Position numbers and translations under genes: made by a program | Shown here: positions 28,463 through 36,465 of the stretch, one piece after another | Position numbering within the stretch: the first letter of the stretch is position 1 | Layout: each line of letters begins with the position of its first letter | Notes under the pieces: generated by a model | Databases searched by the model: none | Seen by the model: the letters and a program-made list of their open reading frames with translations, nothing else | Told to the model about the DNA's origin: nothing | Source: Pseudarthrobacter sp. fls2-241-R2A-127 | GTDB taxonomy: Bacteria; Actinomycetota; Actinomycetes; Actinomycetales; Micrococcaceae | Direction: 5' to 3' | NCBI RefSeq assembly: GCF_030209355.1 | Contig: NZ_JARVSF010000005.1 | Span: 62,001 to 126,000 of the forward strand | Length of the DNA stretch: 64,000 nucleotides

Positions 28463-29887
28463 CTAGACGCCGTAGTAAAGCTCGAACTCGTACGGGTTCG
28501 GGCGCAGCGACAGCGGGCGGATCTCGTTCTCGTACTTGTACTCGATCCAGGTGTCGATCAGGTCCTGGGTGAAGACACCGCCGGCCTGCAGGAACTCGTT
28601 GTCCTCGCGCAGGGCCTCGAGGGCTTCCTCCAGCGTGCCCGGTGCCTTGGGGATGTCCTTGGCTTCCTCGGCGGGGAGCTCGTAGAGGTCCTTGTCGATC
28701 GGAGCCGGGGGCTCAATGCGGTTGCGGATGCCGTCGATGCCGGCCATCAGCTGCGCCGCGAAGGCCAGGTACGGGTTGGAGGAGGGGTCCGGAGCGCGGA
28801 ATTCGATGCGCTTGGCCTTCGGGTTGGAGCCCGTGATCGGGATACGGATACCGGCGGAGCGGTTGCCCTGCGAGTAGACCATGTTGACCGGGGCTTCGAA
28901 GCCCTTGACCAGGCGGCGGTAGGAGTTCACCGTGGGGTTGGTGAAGGCCAGGACGGCGGAGGAGTGCTTCAGCAGGCCACCGATGTACCAGCGGGCGGTG
29001 TCGGACAGGCCGGCGTAGCCCTTCTCGTCGTAGAACAGCGGCTCGCCGCCGTTCCACAGCGACTGGTGGCAGTGCATGCCCGAGCCGTTGTCACCGAAGA
29101 CCGGCTTGGGCATGAAGGTGACCGACTTGCCCCAGGCGTCAGCGGTGTTCTTGATGACGTACTTGAACTTCTGCAGGTCATCGGCAGCGTGGGTCAGGGT
29201 GGTGAACTTGTAGTTGATCTCGGCCTGGCCGGCAGAGCCGACTTCGTGGTGGCTGCGCTCAACCTCAAGGCCGGCTTCGTCCAGGGCAACACACATGGCG
29301 TCGCGCAGGTCAGCCTGCTTGTCCGTGGGGGAGACCGGGAAGTAACCGCCCTTGACAGGGGTCTTGTAGCCCAGGTTGCCGCCCTCTTCCTCGCGTCCGG
29401 TGTTCCAGTGGGCTTCCTCGGAGTCGATCTTGTAGAAGCTGCCCTGCGGTGAGGACTGGTACTGGACGTTGTCGAACACGAAGAACTCGGCTTCGGGAGC
29501 GAAGAACGCGGTGTCGGCGATGCCGGTGGAGGCCAGGTAGGCCTCTGCCTTCTCGGCCACGCCACGGGGGTCGCGGTGGTACGGGTCGCCGGTGCGCGGG
29601 TTCACGATCGAGAAGTTCAGCGCGAGGGTCTTCTCCATGCGGAAGGTGTCCAGGAACGCGGTGGTCACGTCCGGGATCAGCTGCATGTCAGACTCGGCGA
29701 TGCCCTGGAAGCCGCGGATGGAGGAACCGTCGAAGAGCTGGCCGTTGACGAAGAAATCGGCGTCAACACTCTTGGCGGGGACGTTGAAGTGCTGCTGGAC
29801 GCCCGGAAGATCGGTGAAGCGGATATCGACGAACTTTACATCTTCGTCCTTGATGAACTTGAGGACTTCGTCCGCAGTCTTGAACAT
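28463..29887 (-). CDS. glnA: Type I glutamine synthetase GlnA1
   Basis: This is the main ammonia-assimilating glutamine synthetase, 474 aa, the usual GSI-beta length. The dodecamer active site is built from [37 protein letters not shown] and N-R-S-A-G-I-R-I-P. The adenylylation site is intact: Tyr402 in D-L-Y-E-L-P-A-E-E. It should therefore be the GlnE target. AGGAG lies 5-9 bases before the ATG. The 295-base upstream gap holds AT-rich promoter-like sequence but no GlnR-type box I could match. A strong terminator follows. Confidence 0.97.
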   Translation of the reverse strand: MFKTADEVLKFIKDEDVKFVDIRFTDLPGVQQHFNVPAKSVDADFFVNGQLFDGSSIRGFQGIAESDMQLIPDVTTAFLDTFRMEKTLALNFSIVNPRTGDPYHRDPRGVAEKAEAYLASTGIADTAFFAPEAEFFVFDNVQYQSSPQGSFYKIDSEEAHWNTGREEEGGNLGYKTPVKGGYFPVSPTDKQADLRDAMCVALDEAGLEVERSHHEVGSAGQAEINYKFTTLTHAADDLQKFKYVIKNTADAWGKSVTFMPKPVFGDNGSGMHCHQSLWNGGEPLFYDEKGYAGLSDTARWYIGGLLKHSSAVLAFTNPTVNSYRRLVKGFEAPVNMVYSQGNRSAGIRIPITGSNPKAKRIEFRAPDPSSNPYLAFAAQLMAGIDGIRNRIEPPAPIDKDLYELPAEEAKDIPKAPGTLEEALEALREDNEFLQAGGVFTQDLIDTWIEYKYENEIRPLSLRPNPYEFELYYGV

Positions 29888-30182
29888 CTATGCTCCTAAC
29901 GCATATGTAAATATCTGGCATGCAAGCCATGTGGTCCAGCGCAATCCAAAGGCAGGGAGAACGCAAGGTTTTCCCTGCTGGTACACCTGCCGAGGGGATT
30001 GCTTGAAACTTCTCACAGCCTATGGATTCGGCATTTCCCGTCCGTGTCCGCATTGTTTCGGGCAGGTTACAGAATGCCCTGCTATGGACCTGCTATGGAA
30101 ACGCTATCGCCGGTCCACAGTGTGGTCCAATCCCATCCACACTGTGGGCGTCCCCGCCGGCCGCGGGGGCCGGTAGGCTTGG

Positions 30183-30623
30183 ATGGTGGTAGATCGCAAA
30201 GACATTGGTTCCTGGCTCAGCGGACCGGATACCTCCGGCATCTCCAAATATCCGGGGGAGCGGCTGGGCCTGCCGGAGTCCGGCCCCGGCTCCATTGCAC
30301 GGGCGGGACGCAGGATCGCAGCGATCTTCATCGACTGGGGCATCGCGCTGCTGATCAGCAACTTTGCCTTCGGCGGCGACTCCTGGGCGACCCTGGGGGT
30401 CTTCGCTATCGAGCAGATCCTGCTGGTGGGAACCCTCGGCTACAGCATCGGCCACCGCGTCATGGGCATTGCCGTGGTGAGGCCGGGCGGCGGCACCCCC
30501 GGACCGCTCGCGGCCCTGGTGAGGACGGTGCTGCTGTGCCTGTTCATCCCTGCCGTCATTTTCGACCCCGACCAGCGCGGCCTCCACGACAAGGCCATGA
30601 ATACGCTGCTGATCCGCCGGTAG
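30183..30623 (+). CDS. RDD family membrane protein
   Basis: The 146-aa membrane protein has the RDD-domain layout. The first segment starts with A-R-A-G-R-R-I-A-A-I-F-I-D-W (about residues 39-52), holding the R and D of the family. Two more hydrophobic segments lie at about 75-92 and 115-133. The later motif F-D-P-D-Q-R-G-L-H-D-K is also typical. The role is unknown; some members affect ion transport. Its position next to glnA1 is conserved in actinobacteria. Confidence 0.88.
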   Translation: MVVDRKDIGSWLSGPDTSGISKYPGERLGLPESGPGSIARAGRRIAAIFIDWGIALLISNFAFGGDSWATLGVFAIEQILLVGTLGYSIGHRVMGIAVVRPGGGTPGPLAALVRTVLLCLFIPAVIFDPDQRGLHDKAMNTLLIRR

Positions 30624-30635
30624 GCGCCCGTAAGG

Positions 30636-30989
30636 TCAGGCGTGGCTGGACGCGAGGCTGTCCCTCGAGCCTTCCGTCAGGGCGGTGCCAAGGTAGCCGC
30701 GGCGTCCGGCCCAGCGCTCGAACAGGATGGTCGCGAGCGGGAAGATCGCGGAGAAGCCTGCCAGTGCCGCCACTCTGAAAGGCCACCGCTGAACGCGCCA
30801 GAGCGTCAGCGCTGCCAGCCCGTAGCCAATGAACAGGGCGCCGTGGACCGGCCCCGCCACCTGGACGCCAACCTCTGTGGTTCCGGCAATCCATTTCAAG
30901 TACATCCCTGCCAGCAGTGCAGCCCAACTGCAGGCTTCGGCGATGGCGAGGACCCGGAAAACCCGGGTCACGGTGGTCCTCAGCGGCAT
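30636..30989 (-). CDS. DUF3817 family membrane protein
   Basis: This small membrane protein of 117 aa from the ATG at 30989 (M-P-L-R-T-T-V-T-R-V-F-R-V-L-A-I-A-E-A) has three hydrophobic segments. H-G-A-L-F-I-G-Y sits at the second, and P-L-A-T-I-L-F-E-R-W follows, as in DUF3817 proteins. A longer frame to 31052 would run through the terminator of the upstream gene and is rejected. It is convergent with the RDD gene at a 12-base gap. The function is unknown. Confidence 0.82.
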   Translation of the reverse strand: MPLRTTVTRVFRVLAIAEACSWAALLAGMYLKWIAGTTEVGVQVAGPVHGALFIGYGLAALTLWRVQRWPFRVAALAGFSAIFPLATILFERWAGRRGYLGTALTEGSRDSLASSHA

Positions 30990-31054
30990 GGTGGTGTTCC
31001 TGTCGTTGTTGGGTGCACGGTCCGTCACGTGCCGCCGGTTTGGCGGCAACAAAA

Positions 31055-31092
31055 AACGCCCCGGCGGCCGGCTGTACCGGGACCGGGGCGTT
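31055..31092 (-). terminator. Terminator of the DUF4191 gene
   Basis: Arms AACGCCCCGG (31055-31064) and CCGGGGCGTT (31083-31092) are perfect. A run of six T follows on the reverse strand. It lies 8 bases past the DUF4191 stop and ahead of the DUF3817 gene. Confidence 0.85.
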
Positions 31093-31099
31093 CTGCCGG

Positions 31100-31852
31100 C
31101 TAGCGTCCGCGGTTGGGACGGGCCTTGTAGGGGTCGATGCCCTTGGGGATCGGCAGGCGCGTGCCCATGGAAGCGATGCGCTTGGACACGGTGCTGACCT
31201 CCAGCTTGGTCAGTTCGTTCTTCATCTTGCCCATCTTCTTTGCAACCTGGCTCAGCGGGACCTGACCTTCGCCGTGGCCGGTCTGGATGGTGTGGACCGG
31301 AACGTTGGGCAGAATGCGGGCGAGGCGCTTGCGTTCGGCATCCAGCAGGGGCTTCACGCGGTGGGTGGGGCCTTCGCTGACAAGGACGACGCCGGGACGG
31401 CCCACCGCACGGAACACGGCATCCTGCGTGCGCGGGTTCACAGCCACGGGCTGTTCCTCGGTAATCCAGCCGCGGCGCAGCGTGCCCAACGCGGCACCGG
31501 AGGCGCCGGGCTGGTTTTCGATCTGCGCAAACGCTGCCCGTTCGGCCCGGCGGGAGAGAATGAATGTGGCTGCCAGCAGGCCCAGCGGAATACCGATGAT
31601 CAGGCCTGTGATCCAGTTATCCAGCCAGAAGCCCACCAGGAAGCTCACGGCCACAACACCAAGGAACACCAGGAGCATCAGCCACGGAACCATGGGGTCG
31701 TGGCGGCGGGTCATGGTGAAGACCTCGCCGATCTGCTTGAGCCTGCTGGGCTTCTTGGCCTTCGCTTCCTTCGGCTTGCGCGAGAAGAGGCCGCGCTTCA
31801 CCGCGCTTGGGCCCGCCGGGGTGGAGTTGCTGGAGTCAGGGGATTTAGCCAT
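31100..31852 (-). CDS. DUF4191 family membrane protein
   Basis: This 250-aa protein has a Lys/Ser/Pro-rich N-terminal ~35 residues, then two adjacent hydrophobic segments (about residues 58-77 and 85-103). A ~145-residue soluble C-terminal part follows, with V-L-V-S-E-G-P-T-H-R-V-K-P-L-L-D-A-E-R and V-H-T-I-Q-T-G-H-G-E. This matches the actinobacterial DUF4191 family next to lipA (Rv2219 type in Mycobacterium). No function is established. It follows lipA on the same strand but is separated from it by a terminator. Confidence 0.88.
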   Translation of the reverse strand: MAKSPDSSNSTPAGPSAVKRGLFSRKPKEAKAKKPSRLKQIGEVFTMTRRHDPMVPWLMLLVFLGVVAVSFLVGFWLDNWITGLIIGIPLGLLAATFILSRRAERAAFAQIENQPGASGAALGTLRRGWITEEQPVAVNPRTQDAVFRAVGRPGVVLVSEGPTHRVKPLLDAERKRLARILPNVPVHTIQTGHGEGQVPLSQVAKKMGKMKNELTKLEVSTVSKRIASMGTRLPIPKGIDPYKARPNRGR

Positions 31853-31883
31853 AGTGCCTCAATTCTACGTGACTTAAACGCCG

Positions 31884-31917
31884 GGGCCGGACGCCGGAAT
31901 CTTCCGGTGTCCGGCCC
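31884..31917 (-). terminator. Terminator of lipA
   Basis: Arms 31884-31898 and 31903-31917 pair over 15 positions with one G-U pair and a four-base loop. GTTTAA follows shortly on the reverse strand. It lies 25 bases past the lipA stop. Confidence 0.75.
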
Positions 31918-31941
31918 GTAGCCAGTCCGCGCAGGGGCAGG

Positions 31942-32961
31942 TCAGGAATGTGCGCCGAGGAGGGTGGCGGCTTCCTGGCGGGTGGTGCCGGAGTCCTGGA
32001 TGCCTTCGGCGATGTGGGCGAGTTCGGCGGGGATGTCGCGGCCTTTTTTGCGCATGGCGGTGGCCCAGAGCCGGCCGGCACGGTAGGAGGAGCGGACCAG
32101 GGGGCCGGACATGACGCCGAGGAAACCGATCTCCTCCGCTTCCTGCTGCAGCTCCACGAACTCCTGCGGCTTGACCCAGCGGTCCACCGGCAGGTGGCGC
32201 TCGGACGGGCGGAGGTACTGGGTGATGGTGATCAGGTCGCAGCCGACCTCGTGCAGGTCGCGGAGGGCTTCGGAGATTTCCTCGCGGGTCTCGCCCATGC
32301 CCAGGATGAGGTTGGATTTGGTGACCATCCCGTGGTTGCGGCCCTGGGTGATGACGTCCAGGGAGCGGTCGTAGCGGAACGCGGGGCGGATCCGCTTGAA
32401 GATCCGGGGGACGGTTTCGACGTTGTGCGCGAAGACCTCGGGCTTGGAGTCGCAGATCGCCTTGATGTGCTCCGGGTTGCCGGAGAAATCGGGGATGAGC
32501 AGTTCGACGCCGGTGCCGGGGTTCAGTTCGTGGATCTTGCGGACGGTTTCGGCGTAGAGCCAGACGCCTTCGTCTTCAAGGTCGTCGCGTGCCACACCGG
32601 TGACGGTGGCGTAGCGCAGGGCCATGGATTGGACCGAGCGGGCCACCTTGGTGGGTTCGAACATGTCCACGGGGGAGGGTTTGCCGGTGTCGATCTGGCA
32701 GAAGTCGCAGCGGCGGGTGCATTCGGAGCCGCCGATCAGGAAGGTCGCTTCCTTGTCTTCCCAGCATTCGAAGATGTTGGGGCAGCCGGCCTCTTCGCAG
32801 ACGGTGTGCAGGCCTTCCTTCTTCACCAGGTTCTTGAGCTGGACGAACTCCGGGCCCATCTGGACCTTGGCCTTGATCCACTCCGGCTTACGCTCCACCG
32901 GGACGGCAGCGTTGCGCTGCTCGATCCGCAGCATCTTCCGGCCTTCAGGTGCCAATGTCAC
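31942..32961 (-). CDS. lipA: Lipoyl synthase
   Basis: This radical SAM enzyme inserts two sulfurs into protein-bound octanoate to make lipoate. It has 339 aa. The auxiliary cluster cysteines are C55, C60 and C66 ([15 protein letters not shown]). The SAM cluster cysteines are C81, C85 and C88 (C-T-R-R-C-D-F-C). The R-S-S-Y-R-A-G motif with the cluster-binding Ser lies near the C-terminus. It overlaps lipB by four bases. Its products, lipoylated E2 proteins, include SucB encoded 9 kb away. Confidence 0.98.
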   Translation of the reverse strand: MTLAPEGRKMLRIEQRNAAVPVERKPEWIKAKVQMGPEFVQLKNLVKKEGLHTVCEEAGCPNIFECWEDKEATFLIGGSECTRRCDFCQIDTGKPSPVDMFEPTKVARSVQSMALRYATVTGVARDDLEDEGVWLYAETVRKIHELNPGTGVELLIPDFSGNPEHIKAICDSKPEVFAHNVETVPRIFKRIRPAFRYDRSLDVITQGRNHGMVTKSNLILGMGETREEISEALRDLHEVGCDLITITQYLRPSERHLPVDRWVKPQEFVELQQEAEEIGFLGVMSGPLVRSSYRAGRLWATAMRKKGRDIPAELAHIAEGIQDSGTTRQEAATLLGAHS

Positions 32962-33626
32962 AGTAGAGCTCCTTCAGGGCTCGAAACCAATGCTTCTTCG
33001 TGCTTGTGGAATTCCTCCACGAACCGGTCCACGATGTGGGCCGGACGGATATCCCGTCCTGTTTCCACGGACATGGTGGTCACCCCGGCGTCGGTGATGC
33101 CGCAGGCAATGATCTGGCCGTACGGGGCGAGGTCATTGCTGCAGTTGATGGCGATGCCGTGCATGGTGACGCCATTCAGGACCCGGATGCCGATAGCGGC
33201 AATCTTGCGGTCGGGTCCTTTGGCGTCCGCCTTGATCCAGACGCCGGCGCGTCCCTTGATGCGTTCAGCATGGATGCCGTAATCCGCCATGACCGTAATC
33301 ATGATCTCTTCGAGTCGCTCCACGTAGTCGCGGATGCCGGCACGGTTCTTCAGCTTCAGGATGGGGTAGGCCACCAGTTGGCCGGGGCCGTGCCATGTGA
33401 GTTTACCGCCGCGGTCTACTGCGACGACCGGCGTGCCGTCGAAAGGCCGTTCGTGGTCCTCGGTGAGCTTGCCCGCCGTGTAAACGGCAGCGTGTTCAAG
33501 GAGCAAGACTGTGCTGGGGGCATCTCCGGCGACGACTTTTTCATGGAGTTCGCGCTGGGCTTCCCAGCCTTCCATGTAGTCAACGAAGTCGGGGGCCAGA
33601 CCCAGCCGTGAAAACTCAAGAGTCAT
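32958..33626 (-). CDS. lipB: Octanoyl-ACP:protein N-octanoyltransferase
   Basis: It moves octanoate from acyl carrier protein to the lipoyl lysine of E2/GcvH, the step before LipA. It has 222 aa. The catalytic pair is Lys141 (K-I-A-A-I-G-I-R-V) and Cys175 (I-A-C-G-I-T-D). [17 protein letters not shown] is the substrate pocket signature. It is first in the lipB-lipA operon with a four-base overlap. It is divergent from the kinase gene across a 137-base gap with no strong promoter match. Confidence 0.97.
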   Translation of the reverse strand: MTLEFSRLGLAPDFVDYMEGWEAQRELHEKVVAGDAPSTVLLLEHAAVYTAGKLTEDHERPFDGTPVVAVDRGGKLTWHGPGQLVAYPILKLKNRAGIRDYVERLEEIMITVMADYGIHAERIKGRAGVWIKADAKGPDRKIAAIGIRVLNGVTMHGIAINCSNDLAPYGQIIACGITDAGVTTMSVETGRDIRPAHIVDRFVEEFHKHEEALVSSPEGALL

Positions 33627-33763
33627 GGGATCCAGCTTAGACCCCGAAGCCGCTCCGGCCCGGTTTAGTGTCCAAGCTCACCGGAGGCACCCAATGTGAC
33701 TGCAGCGGCCAGGACCTGTGGATAACTTCTGCAGCCCTTCGGGGATTCCGGTAGACATGGACC

Positions 33764-35446
33764 ATGGATGGTGCACAGGTGCCGGAGGTTCCGGGCTACG
33801 ACGTCGGACGGCTGCTGGGCCGCGGAGGCAGCGCGGACGTCTGGCTGGCGACGGAACAACGCACGGGGAGGGACGTCGCGCTGAAGTGCTTCCGTGGCCA
33901 AAGCACGGGGGCCCGGGGAGAAGCCATGTCGGAGGAGGAAGTGCGGAGGGAAATCCGCATTCTTTCGGTCCTGGACCATCCGCACCTCATCAGGGCCCAC
34001 GATGCCGTGCGCGTGGCGGGGCCGGGGCCGGTGACAGCCCTCACGATGGACTACGCCGCGGGTGGCTCGCTGGCCCAGTTGGTGGCGTCCAGGGGCAAGC
34101 TCAGTGTGGGGGAGACCATTACCGTGCTGACTCCCATAGCGCAGGCCCTGGGCTACCTGCACGCGCAAGGGTTCACTCACTCGGACGTTGCGCCCGGAAA
34201 CATCCTGTTCACCGGGCAAGGGAAACCGATGCTGTCCGACCTCGGGGTGGCCCGGATGCTCGGCGATCCGGGCGGTGCAATTGCGGCTGGAACCGGCGGC
34301 TTCCTTGACCCGTCACCGGTAGATGCCGTCCGCGCGGGGCTTCAGCCCGGGCGCGATGTCTTCTCGCTGGCCGCGATTGGCTGGTTTTGCCTGACCGGCG
34401 AGGTGCCCGGCCGCACGCTGGACCGGCCGCCGTTGTCCCTGCTGGTTCCCGGGGTGCCGAAAGAACTTGCCGCAGCCCTCGAACAGGGGTTGAACGAGGA
34501 CCGCCGGCTGCGGCCTACTGCCATGGCGCTGGGTACCGCCGTCTACCGCAGCGCGGCGCCGCTGCCGGTTGACCTCTCGGCTGCCGTCCATCCCACGGTC
34601 CTGACGGAGCTGCTCACCCGCCGGAGCCTGCCCGCTTCGTCCGAGGGCACGGCGCTGGGCAGGAAACTCCGGACCCTGCATCGGCGGGCCTCAACGTTCC
34701 GGTGGTCAGGTCCGGTAGTCCAGGCCCAGGCCCTGGCCCGGGCCCGGTCCCGACCGTTGCCGCCGCTGTCCTCGGCCGATGCAGCACCCCGCGGAAAACA
34801 TGCGGCCGGGCCAGCCGGGGCCCCGGCCCTGCGCATCCCGCGGCTGCCGGCCCGGCTCGTACTGCCGGCAGCGGGCGCCGCGGCGGCGGCGATCTTATGG
34901 TTGTCCGCAGCCGCCGGTGCCGGACCCTGGCCCGGCGACGCCGCACCAGCCGTGCCGGTGGACTCCGCTGCCCTCACTCCGTCGGTTCCCCCCGCGCCAA
35001 GCCATGACGGCGGCCGCAGCCGCACCACCGCGCTTGATGAGGCCCGGCTGCAGGCTGCGGCCGCCGATCCCGAGGTTGCCGTGCGGGGGCTGGCAGCCCT
35101 GCGGGACTATGCCCTCAACACCGGCAGCATGGACCTGCTGGCAGCCGTCAACGCGCCGGGTTCGGCCGCCGCCGCCGAGGACCAGGAAATTGCCGTGGCA
35201 TTGGGTGCGTCCGGTCAGCGCCTGGACGGGTTCGCCACCACGGTCTCGGACGTCACGCCCGAGACAGTGCCGGCGCAGGGCCGTGCCGTGGTGGGGCTGA
35301 CGTCCGCATCCTCCGGCTACCAGGCAAAGGGCCCGGGGGGCGAGGTACTGGCGGCCGGGGCGGCCAGCCCGGCCCAGCGGCTCAGGCTGGTCCTGGTGTC
35401 CGTGGACGGCCGGTGGAGGATCAGCGACATCCTCCCGGGCCGGTGA
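33764..35446 (+). CDS. Membrane-anchored Ser/Thr protein kinase with atypical active-site motifs
   Basis: The 560-aa protein has an N-terminal kinase-like domain (about residues 10-280), a basic Pro/Ala-rich juxtamembrane linker, one transmembrane segment (about 362-386) and an outside domain of about 170 residues. Lys41 (V-A-L-K), Glu63, Asp141, Asn146 and Asp159 are kept. HRD is H-S-D (139-141), DFG is D-L-G (159-161), and the APE-type segment reads G-F-L-D-P-S. It is thus a non-RD kinase, unlike PknA/PknB. The C-terminal domain (D-E-A-R-L-Q-A-A-A...V-S-V-D-G-R-W-R-I-S) looks like an NTF2-like fold, not PASTA repeats. The substrate is unknown; activity may be weak or regulated differently. 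Confidence 0.85.
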   Translation: MDGAQVPEVPGYDVGRLLGRGGSADVWLATEQRTGRDVALKCFRGQSTGARGEAMSEEEVRREIRILSVLDHPHLIRAHDAVRVAGPGPVTALTMDYAAGGSLAQLVASRGKLSVGETITVLTPIAQALGYLHAQGFTHSDVAPGNILFTGQGKPMLSDLGVARMLGDPGGAIAAGTGGFLDPSPVDAVRAGLQPGRDVFSLAAIGWFCLTGEVPGRTLDRPPLSLLVPGVPKELAAALEQGLNEDRRLRPTAMALGTAVYRSAAPLPVDLSAAVHPTVLTELLTRRSLPASSEGTALGRKLRTLHRRASTFRWSGPVVQAQALARARSRPLPPLSSADAAPRGKHAAGPAGAPALRIPRLPARLVLPAAGAAAAAILWLSAAAGAGPWPGDAAPAVPVDSAALTPSVPPAPSHDGGRSRTTALDEARLQAAAADPEVAVRGLAALRDYALNTGSMDLLAAVNAPGSAAAAEDQEIAVALGASGQRLDGFATTVSDVTPETVPAQGRAVVGLTSASSGYQAKGPGGEVLAAGAASPAQRLRLVLVSVDGRWRISDILPGR

Positions 35447-35449
35447 AAA

Positions 35450-35485
35450 GGGTACCGGAGAGACGGTTGTCCGGCATCGGTACCC
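35450..35485. terminator. Hairpin between convergent kinase and epimerase genes
   Basis: Perfect eight-base arms GGGTACCG (35450-35457) and CGGTACCC (35478-35485) enclose a 20-base loop. It lies in the 43-base gap between the two stops. No T-run is present. Confidence 0.4.
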
Positions 35486-35489
35486 CGGG

Positions 35490-36392
35490 TCAGCTGCCGC
35501 TGTCCCTCCCAGCGACCCAGCGGACCGCGGCGTCAAGGTTGCCGTGCTGCCACTGGAAGCCGGCCGCCGACAGGACGGCGGGTTCCAACCGCTGGCTGAA
35601 CAGCAGAAGCTCCTCGGCCAGCCCGGGCATTACGGTGCGCAGCACGGGCGCCGGTACCCGCAGCACGGCAGGCCTGTGCAGGGCACGGCCCAGAGCTGCG
35701 ACGATCGCATTGACGTCCGCCTGCTCCGGCGCCGCAACGTTCACCGGCCCGGCAACCTGGGATTCGAGGAGGAACAGGAAGGCAGCCGAGACATCGGGAA
35801 GCGTCACCCACGGCCAGAACTGCCGGCCGTTGCCGAACGGGCCGCCCAGGCCCAGCCGTAACAAGGGGAGCAGCTTGCCCAGTGCGCCGCCGGAACGGCT
35901 GAACACCACCCCGGTGCGGGGTGTCACCACGCGCACGCCCTCGGGCGCCAGGTTCGCTTCCCGTTCCCACTCGATGCAGATCTGCGACAAGGTGCCCGAA
36001 CCGGCAGGTGCGTCCTCGCGCAGGACGGTGTTGCCGGCGTCGCCGTAGAAGCCCGAGGCCGATTGGCTGATGAAGGTGGCGGGCGGGGTCTCCAATTGCG
36101 CCATGGCCTGCACCAGGGTCCTGGTGGGTGCCAGCCGCGAACTGAACAACTCTTCGACCCTGCGCCGCGTCCAGGGCCTGTCGCCGATGCCGGCGCCGGC
36201 CAGGTTGACCACGGCGTCGGCGCCGGCAAGGGCGCCGGGGTCCAGGGTGCCGGCCGCCGGATCCCACCTGATTTCGGACGGGCCGGCGGCCTGGCGGCGG
36301 ACCAGTGTCACCACCGAGTGGCCGGCGTCGCGGAAGGCTGCGGACATAGAGGTGCCGATAAGCCCGGAGGCGCCGGCCATGACGATGTGCAT
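35490..36392 (-). CDS. TIGR01777/YfcH-family SDR epimerase
   Basis: This atypical extended short-chain dehydrogenase of 300 aa has the NAD(P) loop G-A-S-G-L-I-G-T-S near the N-terminus (M-H-I-V-M-A-G-A-S-G-L-I-G). The family features N-L-A-G-A-G-I, S-A-S-G-F-Y-G-D and T-G-V-V-F-S-R-S-G-G follow. A DUF1731-type C-terminal domain ends in the G-F-x-W-Q-H-G pattern. The substrate is unknown. The ATG at 36392 is preferred over one five codons upstream. The place between lip genes and sucB is conserved in actinobacteria (Rv2216 type). Confidence 0.9.
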   Translation of the reverse strand: MHIVMAGASGLIGTSMSAAFRDAGHSVVTLVRRQAAGPSEIRWDPAAGTLDPGALAGADAVVNLAGAGIGDRPWTRRRVEELFSSRLAPTRTLVQAMAQLETPPATFISQSASGFYGDAGNTVLREDAPAGSGTLSQICIEWEREANLAPEGVRVVTPRTGVVFSRSGGALGKLLPLLRLGLGGPFGNGRQFWPWVTLPDVSAAFLFLLESQVAGPVNVAAPEQADVNAIVAALGRALHRPAVLRVPAPVLRTVMPGLAEELLLFSQRLEPAVLSAAGFQWQHGNLDAAVRWVAGRDSGS

Positions 36393-36465
36393 GGTCCATC
36401 TCACCACGTCAGCGCGGCTCCGGCACTTCCCGCGGGGGCGGCCGGTGGTTGACTATGATCGAACG

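Noticed and set aside
29888..30182. GlnR-type boxes in the glnA1 upstream gap
   Set aside because: Several GAAAC pieces occur, but none has the partner half at the right distance, so no nitrogen-regulator site is claimed.
31948..33282. A 444-codon forward open frame opposite lipA and lipB
   Set aside because: Both reverse genes are complete with all catalytic residues; the forward product has no domain.
33764..35446. Assignment of the kinase as PknB
   Set aside because: It lacks PASTA repeats, has H-S-D and D-L-G motifs, and is not in the usual pknAB-pbpA-rodA cluster.
36070..36465. N-terminal extension of the tricorn-like protease frame
   Set aside because: These 132 codons run antisense through the SDR epimerase gene; the conserved protein begins at the ATG at 36466.
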